From the NCBI RefSeq assembly GCF_030295995.1, contig NZ_AP027365.1:248001-312000 (forward strand): 64,000 bases of DNA, written 5' to 3'. The DNA is from Thalassotalea hakodatensis (lineage in GTDB: Bacteria > Pseudomonadota > Gammaproteobacteria > Enterobacterales > Alteromonadaceae). Positions 26,421 to 36,067 of this stretch are shown here, in pieces (position 1 is the stretch's first letter; the number at the start of each line of letters is the position of its first letter). Under the pieces are notes generated by a model. It was not told the origin of the DNA. It saw only the letters and a program-made list of their open reading frames with translations, and did not search any database. The position numbers and the translations under genes were made by a program.

Positions 26421-28382
26421 TTATATTGCCACTGAATGCTGCTTAGTCTTTGTAGCTAATGGCTCAGATGCGGTATTATTTTGGTGGTTAAACATGGGGC
26501 TATTTGAGTTTCCTTCGAGTTGCTCTGCTTTTAGTTCAGGGGTGTAATCTAACGGTGCAGCAAGTAAAATTTCACGAAGTTTAGCGGTGTCTTCAGCGCG
26601 CATTGCATCATTAATATCATTTAATATTCGATTAACATCTGGCCAACAAATTGAACGCTCATTTGCCGTTAAAATACGTTGATGCTGTGTGGGTTTAGCA
26701 TGATCATCAATGAGCAATTCTTCATAAAGTTTTTCGCCGGGTCTTAAGCCACTATATTGGATGGGGATATCGCCGTGAGGATTTTGCTCATCTTGAATAG
26801 TTAAGCCCATTAAATGAGTGATGTTATACGCTAAATCAACAATTTTTACTGGCTCACCCATATCTAATACAAAAACATCACCACCGGCACCCATAGCACC
26901 TGCTTGGATCACTAACTGAGCAGCTTCTGGTATGGTCATAAAATAACGAATAATGTCAGGGTGGGTAATAGTAATTGGACCGCCCGCACGTATTTGTTTT
27001 TTAAATAAAGGCACTACTGAGCCAGATGAGCCTAATACATTGCCAAAACGTACCATGACAAACCGAGTATTATGATCTCGTGGCGCGAGAGATTGTAAAA
27101 TTAACTCTGCTAATCGCTTTGTCGCTCCCATGACATTGGTTGGTCTAACAGCTTTATCTGTTGATATTAAAACGAAGGTTTCAACGTCGCAGTAAATTGC
27201 CGCTTGCGCGATTTCATAAGTGCCTAATACATTATTTGAAATACCAGCCATAACATTATGCTCAACTAATGGCACATGCTTATATGCGGCGGCATGATAA
27301 ATAGTTTGTACTTTTTCACTGTGAAAAATGCTGCTCATTAACATGCCATTTTGTACATTTCCAATAAGAGGAATTAATGGGATATCACTGCTTATCTCTT
27401 GTAAATAGACAGTGAGTTCTTGGTTTATCTCGTATAAAAAGGCTTCGCTGACATCAAGTAGAATTAATTTTTTGGGTTGTTGGTGGATTATTTGTCTACA
27501 GAGTTCTTTACCGATTGAGCCACCAGCACCAGAGACCATTACCACTTTATTGCAAATATTGGCGCTAAGTAATTCAGGGATAGGCTCTACTGGCTCTCTG
27601 CCCAATAATTCAGTAATGGATACTTCACGAAGCTGATCTATTTTTCGTTTACCAGAAACAATATCAGCCATTGCTGGAATCGCTAGCAGTTCTAAGGCGT
27701 GAGGCTCAATCGCACCAACAATTTCTTGCATGCGCGCTTGTCCAACATTAGACACAGCAATTAATACTTTAAATTGTCCGTATTGTTTTATTAGTTTTTC
27801 AATATGGTTTAATGAGAAAATGTTTAACCCAACCACTTCTCTACCATGGTAGCGGCTTTTTTCGTCGATAAAAGCAACCGGTTGATACTGATGACCAGCT
27901 AATAGTGTATTTGCTAGTTGCCGGCCAGTACTGCCTGCGCCGTATATAACTACGGCTTCACGTTCATCAAACAATTTGTGATTGGTGATCACGCCAATAA
28001 TGGCTCTAGCACCGGCGATAAACATGGCTGCAAGTACAAAGAATACAATGGGCACAGAGCGCGGTACAAAGGCGTCATAAAACAACCCTGATAAATAAAA
28101 AAGTAGGGTTGAAATGCCAAGAATACCAATCACTTTTAGCGTTGAACGAGCGTTAAAATAACGCACCACAGAACGATAAACACCCATGAAATAAAAGGCT
28201 AACATGGTGCCAATGCCCACTTGAATGAATACCGCCCATTCTGGCCAATCGAAGGAAATATTAGACGCGCCTAATCGTAATAAATAGGCAAGAAAAAACG
28301 CTACGCCTAAAGCGGTTATATCATAAGTAAGCGCAAGTAAAAGCTTTGCTGAACTTGGAATTAAATCTATTTTTCTTATCAT
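26421..28382 (-). CDS. pglF: Membrane nucleoside-diphosphate-sugar 4,6-dehydratase (WbpM/PglF/CapD family)
   Basis: A 653-residue protein, full length for the family. Four N-terminal helices (about 10-115) are followed by a CoA-binding-like Rossmann domain (YGAGSTGRQL, about 147) and the catalytic SDR domain (VSGAGGSIGKELC). STDKAVRPTNVMGATKRLAE has Met in place of the usual active-site Tyr, as in WbpM/PglF. It converts UDP-GlcNAc to the UDP-4-keto-6-deoxy sugar at the membrane. With the aminotransferase and acetyltransferase genes upstream it forms the UDP-diacetylbacillosamine pathway. It is last in the - strand cluster after a 106-base gap. Confidence 0.88.
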   Translation of the reverse strand: MIRKIDLIPSSAKLLLALTYDITALGVAFFLAYLLRLGASNISFDWPEWAVFIQVGIGTMLAFYFMGVYRSVVRYFNARSTLKVIGILGISTLLFYLSGLFYDAFVPRSVPIVFFVLAAMFIAGARAIIGVITNHKLFDEREAVVIYGAGSTGRQLANTLLAGHQYQPVAFIDEKSRYHGREVVGLNIFSLNHIEKLIKQYGQFKVLIAVSNVGQARMQEIVGAIEPHALELLAIPAMADIVSGKRKIDQLREVSITELLGREPVEPIPELLSANICNKVVMVSGAGGSIGKELCRQIIHQQPKKLILLDVSEAFLYEINQELTVYLQEISSDIPLIPLIGNVQNGMLMSSIFHSEKVQTIYHAAAYKHVPLVEHNVMAGISNNVLGTYEIAQAAIYCDVETFVLISTDKAVRPTNVMGATKRLAELILQSLAPRDHNTRFVMVRFGNVLGSSGSVVPLFKKQIRAGGPITITHPDIIRYFMTIPEAAQLVIQAGAMGAGGDVFVLDMGEPVKIVDLAYNITHLMGLTIQDEQNPHGDIPIQYSGLRPGEKLYEELLIDDHAKPTQHQRILTANERSICWPDVNRILNDINDAMRAEDTAKLREILLAAPLDYTPELKAEQLEGNSNSPMFNHQNNTASEPLATKTKQHSVAI

Positions 28383-28488
28383 CGGGTTAAACCCTGTGTG
28401 TATACAAACTTAAATTAACACTTTGATGCCATCTTACTGTGTTCCATCAATAAACATGTTAACTTTTTGTTATATTAACAGGATATTT

Positions 28489-29667
28489 TCAACTGTCTGC
28501 AATTTTGTTGCAAATTTGTTCAATAACCTGACAAGTTTTATTTATCTCTTCAGCGGTTAATGTTGGATGCACTAAAAACATTAAGCTAGTGGCACCAAGT
28601 TGCTGGGCATTTTTTAACGGTTGCTTGGGTTTGTATGATTTATTATCAAATGCTTTCTCTAAATATACCTCAGAGCAACTGCCTGAAAAACACGGTATAC
28701 CTTGCTCATTTATCGCGTCAATTATCTGATCACGTGACCATGGTTTCGGTAATAAATCAGGCTTTACAAACACATAACATTTATAAAAAGCGTGCTCAAT
28801 ATCTTGGGGGATTTCGGGTACATGTAAAAATGAAAATTGCCGACAAGTAGAAAGAATTTTCTGGGCATATTGTGTTCTTAAGCGATGCCACTCTGGCATT
28901 TTCGTTAATTGTAGCCTGCCAATAGCGGATTGCATTTCAGTTAAACGCCAGTTTGTGCCAAAAGACTCATGTAACCAACGATACCCAGGAGGGTGTGATT
29001 TTTCGTACACCGCAGCATAAGATTTACCATGATCTTTAAATGCCCAAGCAGTTCGCCATAGTTTTTCATTATTGGTGGTTAGCATACCGCCTTCGCCACC
29101 TGTGGTCATGATTTTGTCTTGGCAAAAAGACCAAGCGCCAACATCACCAATACTGCCAACACTTTTACCTTTATATTTAGTGCCGTGTGCTTGTGCGCAA
29201 TCTTCTATTACATAAAGCTGATGCTTTTTAGCCAATGACATAATGGAATCCATATCACATGGCCACCCAGCTAAATGCACGCAGATGATCGCTTTTGTTC
29301 GCTGAGATAACACAGCTTGAATAGTGCTAGCTGTAATGTTTTGCGAATCTAGATCTATATCGGCAAATACAGGTGTTGCGCCAGCGTTAATAATACAACT
29401 TACAGATGCAATAAAGGTTCTTGAGGTAACGATCACCTCATCACCTTGACCAATGTCTAAACTACGAAGAGCTAAGTCAATCGCGAGCGTTCCATTTGCT
29501 ACAGCCACTGCGTATTTACTGTCAGAAAATTGTGCAAATTTTTTTTCAAACAGCCGACCTTCGTTACCTGTCCAGTAGTTCACCTTATTAGATAATAAGA
29601 CTTTTGAGACGGCATCGGCTTCTTCTTGGCTGAAACTTGGCCACGGTGACATAGTGGTATTTAACAC
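28489..29667 (-). CDS. pglE: DegT/DnrJ/EryC1 sugar aminotransferase (PglE-like)
   Basis: A 392-residue PLP enzyme of the sugar-nucleotide aminotransferase family. The PLP lysine is Lys185 in SFCQDKIMTTGGEGGM; VIEDCAQAHG (153-162) and the substrate-pocket AVANGTLAIDLAL (54-66) are typical. It probably adds an amino group at C4 of the UDP-4-keto-6-deoxy-GlcNAc made by the neighbouring dehydratase. Flanked by the dehydratase and by a PglD-like acetyltransferase (9-base gap), exactly the trio needed for UDP-N,N'-diacetylbacillosamine. Another 4-amino-6-deoxy sugar is possible. Confidence 0.85.
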   Translation of the reverse strand: MLNTTMSPWPSFSQEEADAVSKVLLSNKVNYWTGNEGRLFEKKFAQFSDSKYAVAVANGTLAIDLALRSLDIGQGDEVIVTSRTFIASVSCIINAGATPVFADIDLDSQNITASTIQAVLSQRTKAIICVHLAGWPCDMDSIMSLAKKHQLYVIEDCAQAHGTKYKGKSVGSIGDVGAWSFCQDKIMTTGGEGGMLTTNNEKLWRTAWAFKDHGKSYAAVYEKSHPPGYRWLHESFGTNWRLTEMQSAIGRLQLTKMPEWHRLRTQYAQKILSTCRQFSFLHVPEIPQDIEHAFYKCYVFVKPDLLPKPWSRDQIIDAINEQGIPCFSGSCSEVYLEKAFDNKSYKPKQPLKNAQQLGATSLMFLVHPTLTAEEINKTCQVIEQICNKIADS

Positions 29668-29676
29668 ATGACTTCC

Positions 29677-30306
29677 TTAATCAATATCTTTAATGCGTTT
29701 AGCCGGTACACCAACATAAAGGCCATTTGCTGTGGTGGATTGAGTGACGGCAGCGCCTGCGCCAACTTGTGTATTTTCGGCTATCTCAATGTTTTGTACT
29801 GAACAGCTGCCGACGCCAAACCAACTGGCTTCAGCCACACTTACTATGCCTGCTAAGTGAACGCCAGGGGATATATGCACTGCATCTGCTAGAAGGCAGT
29901 CATGATCAATGGTTGCCGCAGTATTGATTATACAAGCATTACCTATTTGGCTACCTGGGTTGATTACCGCATTCGCAAAGATAACATTACCGGCACCTAA
30001 ACTAACATGCTTACTTATCACGGCGCTTGGATGAATGATATTGGGTAATCTGGCGCTCGAACTTGATAACGCACGATACATTGCAAGACGTGCTTTATTA
30101 TTACCAATGGCTAAAGCAAAATCATATTCATCTTGATAGCACTTCCATTGTGATGACTTATCAATGATAGGCCAATTAAGGTTTGAGCCTCTTTCTGGAA
30201 AGGTGTCATCTAAAAAAGCAATGTCAGAGTATTGACTACTTGCTTCAGCGCAATCAGCAATAACTTTACCGTGGCCACCGGCACCAATAATTAATAATTT
30301 ACTCAT
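29677..30306 (-). CDS. pglD: NeuD/PglD-family sugar O/N-acyltransferase
   Basis: A 209-residue protein with the two-part PglD layout. An N-terminal Rossmann-like nucleotide-sugar domain (LLIIGAGGHGKVIAD, 4-18) is followed by a left-handed beta-helix of hexapeptide repeats. The catalytic histidine is His135 in TIDHDCLL, and GVGSCSVQN...VGAGAAVTQ forms later coils. It would transfer acetyl from acetyl-CoA to the C4 amine of the UDP-sugar. It overlaps the PglC-like gene by 8 bases and precedes the aminotransferase by 9, so the three act together. Confidence 0.87.
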   Translation of the reverse strand: MSKLLIIGAGGHGKVIADCAEASSQYSDIAFLDDTFPERGSNLNWPIIDKSSQWKCYQDEYDFALAIGNNKARLAMYRALSSSSARLPNIIHPSAVISKHVSLGAGNVIFANAVINPGSQIGNACIINTAATIDHDCLLADAVHISPGVHLAGIVSVAEASWFGVGSCSVQNIEIAENTQVGAGAAVTQSTTANGLYVGVPAKRIKDID

Positions 30307-30898
30307 GTTGACTCCCCTTGAATTTACTCATGGTGGCTTGTCCTTCGGCATTTATATCAGCTTTAGAAAAAACCTTCTTTACTGTTAATAATAAGATTTT
30401 TATATCTAACCATAATGATTGATGATCAACGTACCAAACATCAAGTGAAAATTTCTCTTCCCAACTAATAGCATTTCGACCATTAACTTGTGCCCAACCT
30501 GTGATGCCCGGTTTTACAAGGTGTCTCCGTGCCTGTTCAGGAGAATAAAGCGGTAAATATTCAACTAAAAGCGGCCTTGGTCCTACTAAGCTCATGTGAC
30601 CAACAAACACATTCCACAAACCTGGTAGTTCATCTAAGCTACTTGCGCGCAGCTTTTTACCAAAGGTTGTTAAACGTGCATCGTCAGATAATACATTGCC
30701 ATCTGTATCAGTTATATCGCGCATAGATCTAAATTTAAGCATATTAAACACTTTGCCATTTAGTCCAGGTCTTGGTTGTTTGAATAACACGGGTTTACCC
30801 AAGTTTTTCGATACTTTCCACGCAATGTAACCGATTAGCGGCGATAAAAGTATGAGTGCGAACCCTGAGAGTAGAATGTCTAATAGGCGTTTAATCAT
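30299..30898 (-). CDS. pglC: Monotopic phosphoglycosyl transferase, PglC-like (initiating enzyme)
   Basis: Transfers a sugar-1-phosphate from a UDP-sugar to undecaprenyl phosphate, starting repeat-unit synthesis at the inner membrane. It has an N-terminal re-entrant helix (RLLDILLSGFALILLSPLIG), then FKQPRPGLNGK, FNMLKFRSM, the catalytic DE pair in SLDELPGLWNV, MSLVGPRP and GITGWAQVNGRN. At 199 residues it is the small PglC type, not the long WcaJ/WbaP type with extra membrane helices. ATG 30898 gives an 8-base overlap with the upstream gene; an earlier ATG at 30919 is possible. Neighbouring PglF/E/D homologues suggest diacetylbacillosamine-1-phosphate as the first sugar. Confidence 0.88.
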   Translation of the reverse strand: MIKRLLDILLSGFALILLSPLIGYIAWKVSKNLGKPVLFKQPRPGLNGKVFNMLKFRSMRDITDTDGNVLSDDARLTTFGKKLRASSLDELPGLWNVFVGHMSLVGPRPLLVEYLPLYSPEQARRHLVKPGITGWAQVNGRNAISWEEKFSLDVWYVDHQSLWLDIKILLLTVKKVFSKADINAEGQATMSKFKGSQHE

Positions 30899-32114
30899 GT
30901 GTTTTAAATATCTTTTCAATATAGTCTACAAATTGCGTTGATAATATATCACGCGCGTATTTCTCCATTGCCAACTGTTTCGCGTTTATTGACATTGCTT
31001 TGCACTGTTCTGGATTATTGACTAATTGTAAAATGGCTTGTGAAAAAGCCTTGCTGTTTTCAGGAGGCACTGCAATTCCACATTGCTTTGTGGTAATTTC
31101 TTTAGCTAACCACCCTGGATAGTTATTGATCACAGGTAACCCAGCGGCGATATAATCAAAAAACTTATTTGGCGATGTACCATCGTAGAATGCTGGAATA
31201 TTAGCAAGAACTTGTAGCCCTACGTTAGCGCGTACAAATAACTTTGCGAGTGTTTCTTTTTCTACAGGGTCAATAAATATCACATTAGTTAGTTTCTTAT
31301 AGTGCGCCTGAGCGATCAGATCTGATTTGAGCTTTCCTTGACCTATAAGTATAAATTTAACTTTTTTTGTCTTTTCTTGTAACTCTTCAGCAACATTTAT
31401 CACCGCGGATAACCCATTTGCTTGACCATGAGTACCAGAAAATACCGCGACAAAATCATCATCAGCAATACCTTCGGGTTGCCAAGATTCTGTAGGTGAA
31501 AATATATTCAGGTCACAGCCATTAGGTATAAGTGCAACAGTGTGGCTCTTATTTGGTAAGTGACGTTTAATACCGTTGACAATACCAGGAGATAAACCTA
31601 TATGGCCGTGCGCTGAGCGATAAGCCAGCCATTCTAGGCATGACATTGCAGATAAAATAAGGGGGTTTTTAATAACACCCATAGCTTTAGGTAGTTCTGG
31701 CCATAAGTCCCTTACTTCAAATATAAATGTTTTGCGCTTTAACCACCGAGCGACCAATCCTGGAATTGCGGCGGTAAGTGGAGTTGAAGTCGCTATAACG
31801 AGATCATAGTCCTGCTTCATTACCATTTTTATAGATTGATAGGCAAATTTTAGAAAAGTAATGCTTCGTTGCATGAAAGATTGTGCGTTAGCGTAATTCA
31901 ATTCAAATTCAATGACATGGATGTTGTTAACTGAACCGCTGCGTTGCCCGCTAACAAAAGAGCTATGTAAACCTGTATTGCCACCGCTATACGAACCACA
32001 AATCATGGTAACTTGGTGGCCATTAGCGATAAGTGCTTTTGCCATTTCAAAGGAACGAATGCCTGTTGCCCCTTTAGGCGTGGAAAAATGTTGGTGTAAA
32101 TACAGAATTTTCAT
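30891..32114 (-). CDS. GT4-family glycosyltransferase (WbuB-like)
   Basis: A 407-residue GT-B glycosyltransferase. The N-terminal acceptor domain begins KILYLHQHFSTPKGATGIRSFE, and the donor domain contains VAVFSGTHGQANGL, FILIGQGKLKSDL and ASVPNKFFDYIAAGLPVI-like (here TSPNKFFDYIAAGLPVI). The latter carries the family Glu/Asp region that contacts the nucleotide. These are WbuB-type features, enzymes often adding N-acetylfucosamine-like residues to a lipid-linked sugar. It overlaps heparinase by 4 bases (ATGA) and the PglC-like gene by 8. Probably adds the second sugar; the donor is not determinable. Confidence 0.83.
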   Translation of the reverse strand: MKILYLHQHFSTPKGATGIRSFEMAKALIANGHQVTMICGSYSGGNTGLHSSFVSGQRSGSVNNIHVIEFELNYANAQSFMQRSITFLKFAYQSIKMVMKQDYDLVIATSTPLTAAIPGLVARWLKRKTFIFEVRDLWPELPKAMGVIKNPLILSAMSCLEWLAYRSAHGHIGLSPGIVNGIKRHLPNKSHTVALIPNGCDLNIFSPTESWQPEGIADDDFVAVFSGTHGQANGLSAVINVAEELQEKTKKVKFILIGQGKLKSDLIAQAHYKKLTNVIFIDPVEKETLAKLFVRANVGLQVLANIPAFYDGTSPNKFFDYIAAGLPVINNYPGWLAKEITTKQCGIAVPPENSKAFSQAILQLVNNPEQCKAMSINAKQLAMEKYARDILSTQFVDYIEKIFKTHD

Positions 32115-33925
32115 TCAACTTTGCTTACTGTCGTTGTTATTATCCCAGGCTCAACAATGGTTAATTCCAAGATGTTAATTGGGTCTTTTTTCAGATAGTA
32201 GCGTGACTGCCAGCCATCAACAAGCGCAAGTTGCTCAATGTTAACATTACTGCTAAAACGCACGATGAAATGTTTATTTTGTAAGGTATTACCTGTGAGC
32301 TGCCAATTGTCATTTGGTATATGCCAGCGTAAAGTCGCTTGCTTTTTAAAGCCTTTAAGGCGATCTTCAATCGTAATGCATGTGTTGCTTATGACTAATT
32401 TTCTATGATGAAAATGCCCTTTTTTATTTTGATAGCTGGCGTTAAGCTCATTGCTTTTATATATTCTCGTGTTTGCCTTAATCCATTGCGTATATAGAAA
32501 GCGTGAAAGTTTTGGCATTTGCTCATCATTATCAAAACTAACAGTGTTTTGTGCTTTGACGCTAGGAAAATAATCTTGCCATTTAGGCTCGCAGTTGTAA
32601 CTGTAACTGCCAGAACCAATGAAAATATTGTATTGTTTATGCCATAGATCAATGTGTAATGCATCACATTGAGAGGGTCTAAATTTCGCAGTTGGTGTTC
32701 TAATAAAAATACACCATTCATCGTTATGCAATAAGTGGTAATCACTGCATAATATTGCCGGAGCGACTCTCGCTGCAGGCTTGTCACTGTGTTGAGCGGG
32801 GAAAAGCCTTGCTAACTGATTAAAGGTACCGTCAATGCTGTAACATGTTTGTGTAAAAAAAAGCTGAAATGCCCATTGTACGGATGGACGAAAATCCAAA
32901 TAATCGCATGAAGTAACAGTGAGAAGTTGAGCACCGTCGTTAAGCCCTAATATGGGGGTTTTGCCTGTTTTTTGGCAAGTTGTTGCTTGTAACCATAATG
33001 TGGCTAATTGCAATTTCTTATAACAGTTTTTACTAAAAGTAGGAAGCTGATATTTTTGTCTGAAAAACTCTACAAGTGACAGGCTATCTAACATTAAGCG
33101 ATGGTAATTTGTTGAGTATTGACTAAAGCAGCCATCATCAGCTATTAATTTATCGCAACGATTTTCAATAGTTTTTACTGCTAATGCCAACCACTTTTTG
33201 AGCTGTTTTTTCTGACGAATATTTGCTTGCTGTAATAACATCGCGCTGCCAATAAAAAGTGCAGCACCTTCACTGGTTCCATGATTGTTATCTTGTGCTA
33301 TTGCATAACTCATCGTAGGCGCGATTCGTTGTAAATGGGCAAATAGCATTTCTTTCAGGGATGGAGCAAGGGTTAAGTCTTGTTGTAAAAGATGGGCACT
33401 TGCTGCTAAATGCATAAGTCTAATTGAAGCCTCTTGCCCACATTTCCAATGAACGCCTTGATTCGTTGGGTTTTGTTCTTGCCAATTAATAAGATGGTGG
33501 TTGATTCGGGCTAGATATTGTTGTTCATGTGTGTTGAGATAGTCGATGGATAAAGCAAATAACCAGTTAAAGCGGGACATTTCCCAAACCGCTTTAATAT
33601 CACCCACATTTAAATCAAAATCGTTAAGTTTACTCCAGTGTACTTGATTGTTAGTAATTGTTTTATGGTTGGTGATTGATGATAACCAGTTGATGTCATT
33701 TGTTAAATCTATAGGTAGCCAACCAAATACTTTGTTGTCAACTTTCTGCAATGATGGACAGACTGGCTCTCCTGATATGGGTGTAAAATATTGACCTGTT
33801 TGCGGGTGATTTTTTACCGGCATTATTTTATCAAAATAACCGCGTTTTACCTTGAAACGGTAAAGCGCTACCGCAAAAAGGTTAGCAATGCCAAGGCGTA
33901 AGTAGGTCACAAAAAGACTGGTCAT
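32111..33925 (-). CDS. Heparinase II/III family polysaccharide lyase-like protein
   Basis: A 604-residue protein. An N-terminal alpha/alpha toroid contains WEMSRFNWLFALSIDYL, QEASIRLMHLAASAHL and the NNHGTSEGAALFIG segment (His and Tyr/Asn catalytic region), followed by a C-terminal beta-sandwich. No obvious signal peptide is seen; the N-terminus (LRLGIANLFAVALYRF) could be a membrane-associated segment. Such proteins occur inside biosynthetic clusters and may trim or length-control a uronic-acid polymer, as AlgL does in alginate synthesis; that analogy is inference. It is coupled to both neighbours (6-base gap upstream, 4-base overlap downstream). Confidence 0.8.
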   Translation of the reverse strand: MTSLFVTYLRLGIANLFAVALYRFKVKRGYFDKIMPVKNHPQTGQYFTPISGEPVCPSLQKVDNKVFGWLPIDLTNDINWLSSITNHKTITNNQVHWSKLNDFDLNVGDIKAVWEMSRFNWLFALSIDYLNTHEQQYLARINHHLINWQEQNPTNQGVHWKCGQEASIRLMHLAASAHLLQQDLTLAPSLKEMLFAHLQRIAPTMSYAIAQDNNHGTSEGAALFIGSAMLLQQANIRQKKQLKKWLALAVKTIENRCDKLIADDGCFSQYSTNYHRLMLDSLSLVEFFRQKYQLPTFSKNCYKKLQLATLWLQATTCQKTGKTPILGLNDGAQLLTVTSCDYLDFRPSVQWAFQLFFTQTCYSIDGTFNQLARLFPAQHSDKPAARVAPAILCSDYHLLHNDEWCIFIRTPTAKFRPSQCDALHIDLWHKQYNIFIGSGSYSYNCEPKWQDYFPSVKAQNTVSFDNDEQMPKLSRFLYTQWIKANTRIYKSNELNASYQNKKGHFHHRKLVISNTCITIEDRLKGFKKQATLRWHIPNDNWQLTGNTLQNKHFIVRFSSNVNIEQLALVDGWQSRYYLKKDPINILELTIVEPGIITTTVSKVE

Positions 33926-33931
33926 GAGCTG

Positions 33932-36061
33932 TTATTTATTCTTGTTCTCAAGCAGATGAACCACATCTAACGTGGCTTGTGATACTTCAAATAACTCATC
34001 TGCTGGAATAGGGCTTGGTTTGCCGTTTTCAATAGCATCAACAAAGGCTTTAGCGCACGCTTTTTGCCCTTTATCTTGTTGCCATAAATGCATTTTTTTA
34101 AAGCCTTTAAAACCGTAACCTGTCAGTTTACGAAAATTATCTAGCTGCAACACTTTACCTTCAACAAATACCTCAATACGTTCTTTTGGAAAAGATGCCG
34201 AACCATTCGCTAAATAATGAATAGTACCGAAACTACCGTCTTCAAAACCGAGAATAATCGCTACTTTATCATCACAAACAGCAACCGCAGTGTCATTACC
34301 CATTTTATGCGCTTGAATTGACACTATCTTGCTGCTAGCTAAGTGGCGCATCAGATCAATGAAGTGACATGCTTCCCCTAAAATTCGACCGCCACCAACT
34401 TCTGGGTTTTGCGTCCAGTGATTTACAGGAATAACACCAGCATTAACGGTGATGATAAAAGATTTAGGTGCCGATATACCTGATAATAATTGCTTCATTT
34501 TAATAATTTGCGGAGCAAAACGGCGATTAAAGCCTACCATCAATAATTGCTTTTCAGATTTTTTATATTGTGAGATCACGCTATCGTGTTGCGATTGATT
34601 AATTGCCAGAGGCTTTTCGACAAAAACATGTTTTTTGTTATCTAAAGCTTTATTGATAAATCCGGCATGGCTGTTGTGTTGAGTAACAATAGCAACTGTA
34701 TTGATTGTTTCATCATTTAACATCGCGTCTGTATCGGTTGTTGCTTGTAGAAACCCATTATTTTTGCCATGGATAACACTATTAATACCGGTTGATGTGG
34801 CTAATGAATGTAAACACGCATCTGCTGCTTTAAATGCCGGTATTAATACGCGAGAAGCATAATTCCCTGCACCAATAAATCCCATTGTTACGCTACTTTT
34901 TGTTGCAGATGGTGAGTTAAGTGTTAAGTGTGTAATTGGGGGACTATTTTCTACTGTTGGGTACGTTAATAAAATCCCTAACGCCGATTTGTTTTCAGAG
35001 AGTTCTTGATAGGCATCAAGGGCCTTGTCAAAAAGATAACGATGGCTAATTAACGGCTTAACATTAAGCTTACCTAGCGACATCATATCTAATATTGCGG
35101 TAAAGTTGCGTTGTTCTGTCCAGCGAACAAAGCCTATAGGGTAGTCTTGTCCCTGGGATTCGTAATTATCATCGTAACGACCTGGGCCGTAGGAACATGA
35201 TACTTGAAAGCTAAGTTCTTTTTCGTAAAACTCACTGCGATTTAGTGTTAAACCCGTCACGCCAACAAGCACAATTCTCCCTCGTTTTCGCGACATATTG
35301 GCTGCTTGAGATACAGGGTCACTTGATGATGTGCTAGCGGTAATAATCACGGCATCAACACCTTGTTGCCGGCTAAATGCTAGCCCAGATGAAACAGGGT
35401 CTTCACCAGCACTTGGGTTACATATTTCAGCACCAAATTGTTGGGCAAGTGCAAGTTTCTCGTTATCAAAATCAACGGCTAAAACCCGGCATCCGTTTGC
35501 CATTAACAATTGAATCGTTAATAGCCCGATTAATCCTGCACCAATCACAACAATATGTTCACCTAAAGTAGGCTTAACTAGGCGAATTCCTTGCAAACCA
35601 ATTGATGCTAATACGGTAAAGGCTGCACTTTCATCGTCAACGTTGTCAGGTATTTTAGCGGATAAATGTTTTGCAACTCTCACAACATCTGCATGAGGCC
35701 CATTAGAGACGACTCTATCGCCAATGGCAAAGTTACTTATATTATCGCCGACACTTTTTACATTTCCAACGTGGCAATAACCAAGCGGTAATGGCTGTGC
35801 AAGTTTCGATTTAACCGCATCGAGGGTGGTAAATACACCGTCGGTTTGAATTTTATCTAATACCATTTTTACTTTATCGGGTTGTTGGCGAGCTTTATCA
35901 ATGAGTGATGCTTTGCCAAAATCAACCAGCATACGTTCAGTACCTACGCTAATTAAACTTACGCTAGATTCAATCACTAAATGGCCAGCTTTATTTTGTG
36001 GTTCAGGCGCCTCAATAATTGACGTTTCACCATTTCCCATATGTTGTAGTATTTGTTTCAT
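33932..36061 (-). CDS. Bi-domain oxidoreductase: zinc-type dehydrogenase plus Gfo/Idh/MocA domain
   Basis: A 709-residue two-domain protein. Residues 1 to about 365 are a medium-chain dehydrogenase: LGYCHVGNVKSVG, VVIGAGLIGLLTIQLL as NAD-binding motif, and VDAVIITASTSSSDP. Residues from about 390 are a Gfo/Idh/MocA domain: MGFIGAGNYASRVLIP, HVFVEKPLAI with the family EKP motif, and GGGRILGEACHFIDLM with the catalytic-type His. The fusion recurs in surface-polysaccharide clusters next to heparinase-like genes. It probably carries out redox steps on a sugar or sugar nucleotide; the substrate is unknown. Gaps to neighbours are 6 bases on each side. Confidence 0.85.
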   Translation of the reverse strand: MKQILQHMGNGETSIIEAPEPQNKAGHLVIESSVSLISVGTERMLVDFGKASLIDKARQQPDKVKMVLDKIQTDGVFTTLDAVKSKLAQPLPLGYCHVGNVKSVGDNISNFAIGDRVVSNGPHADVVRVAKHLSAKIPDNVDDESAAFTVLASIGLQGIRLVKPTLGEHIVVIGAGLIGLLTIQLLMANGCRVLAVDFDNEKLALAQQFGAEICNPSAGEDPVSSGLAFSRQQGVDAVIITASTSSSDPVSQAANMSRKRGRIVLVGVTGLTLNRSEFYEKELSFQVSCSYGPGRYDDNYESQGQDYPIGFVRWTEQRNFTAILDMMSLGKLNVKPLISHRYLFDKALDAYQELSENKSALGILLTYPTVENSPPITHLTLNSPSATKSSVTMGFIGAGNYASRVLIPAFKAADACLHSLATSTGINSVIHGKNNGFLQATTDTDAMLNDETINTVAIVTQHNSHAGFINKALDNKKHVFVEKPLAINQSQHDSVISQYKKSEKQLLMVGFNRRFAPQIIKMKQLLSGISAPKSFIITVNAGVIPVNHWTQNPEVGGGRILGEACHFIDLMRHLASSKIVSIQAHKMGNDTAVAVCDDKVAIILGFEDGSFGTIHYLANGSASFPKERIEVFVEGKVLQLDNFRKLTGYGFKGFKKMHLWQQDKGQKACAKAFVDAIENGKPSPIPADELFEVSQATLDVVHLLENKNK

Positions 36062-36067
36062 GATTGA

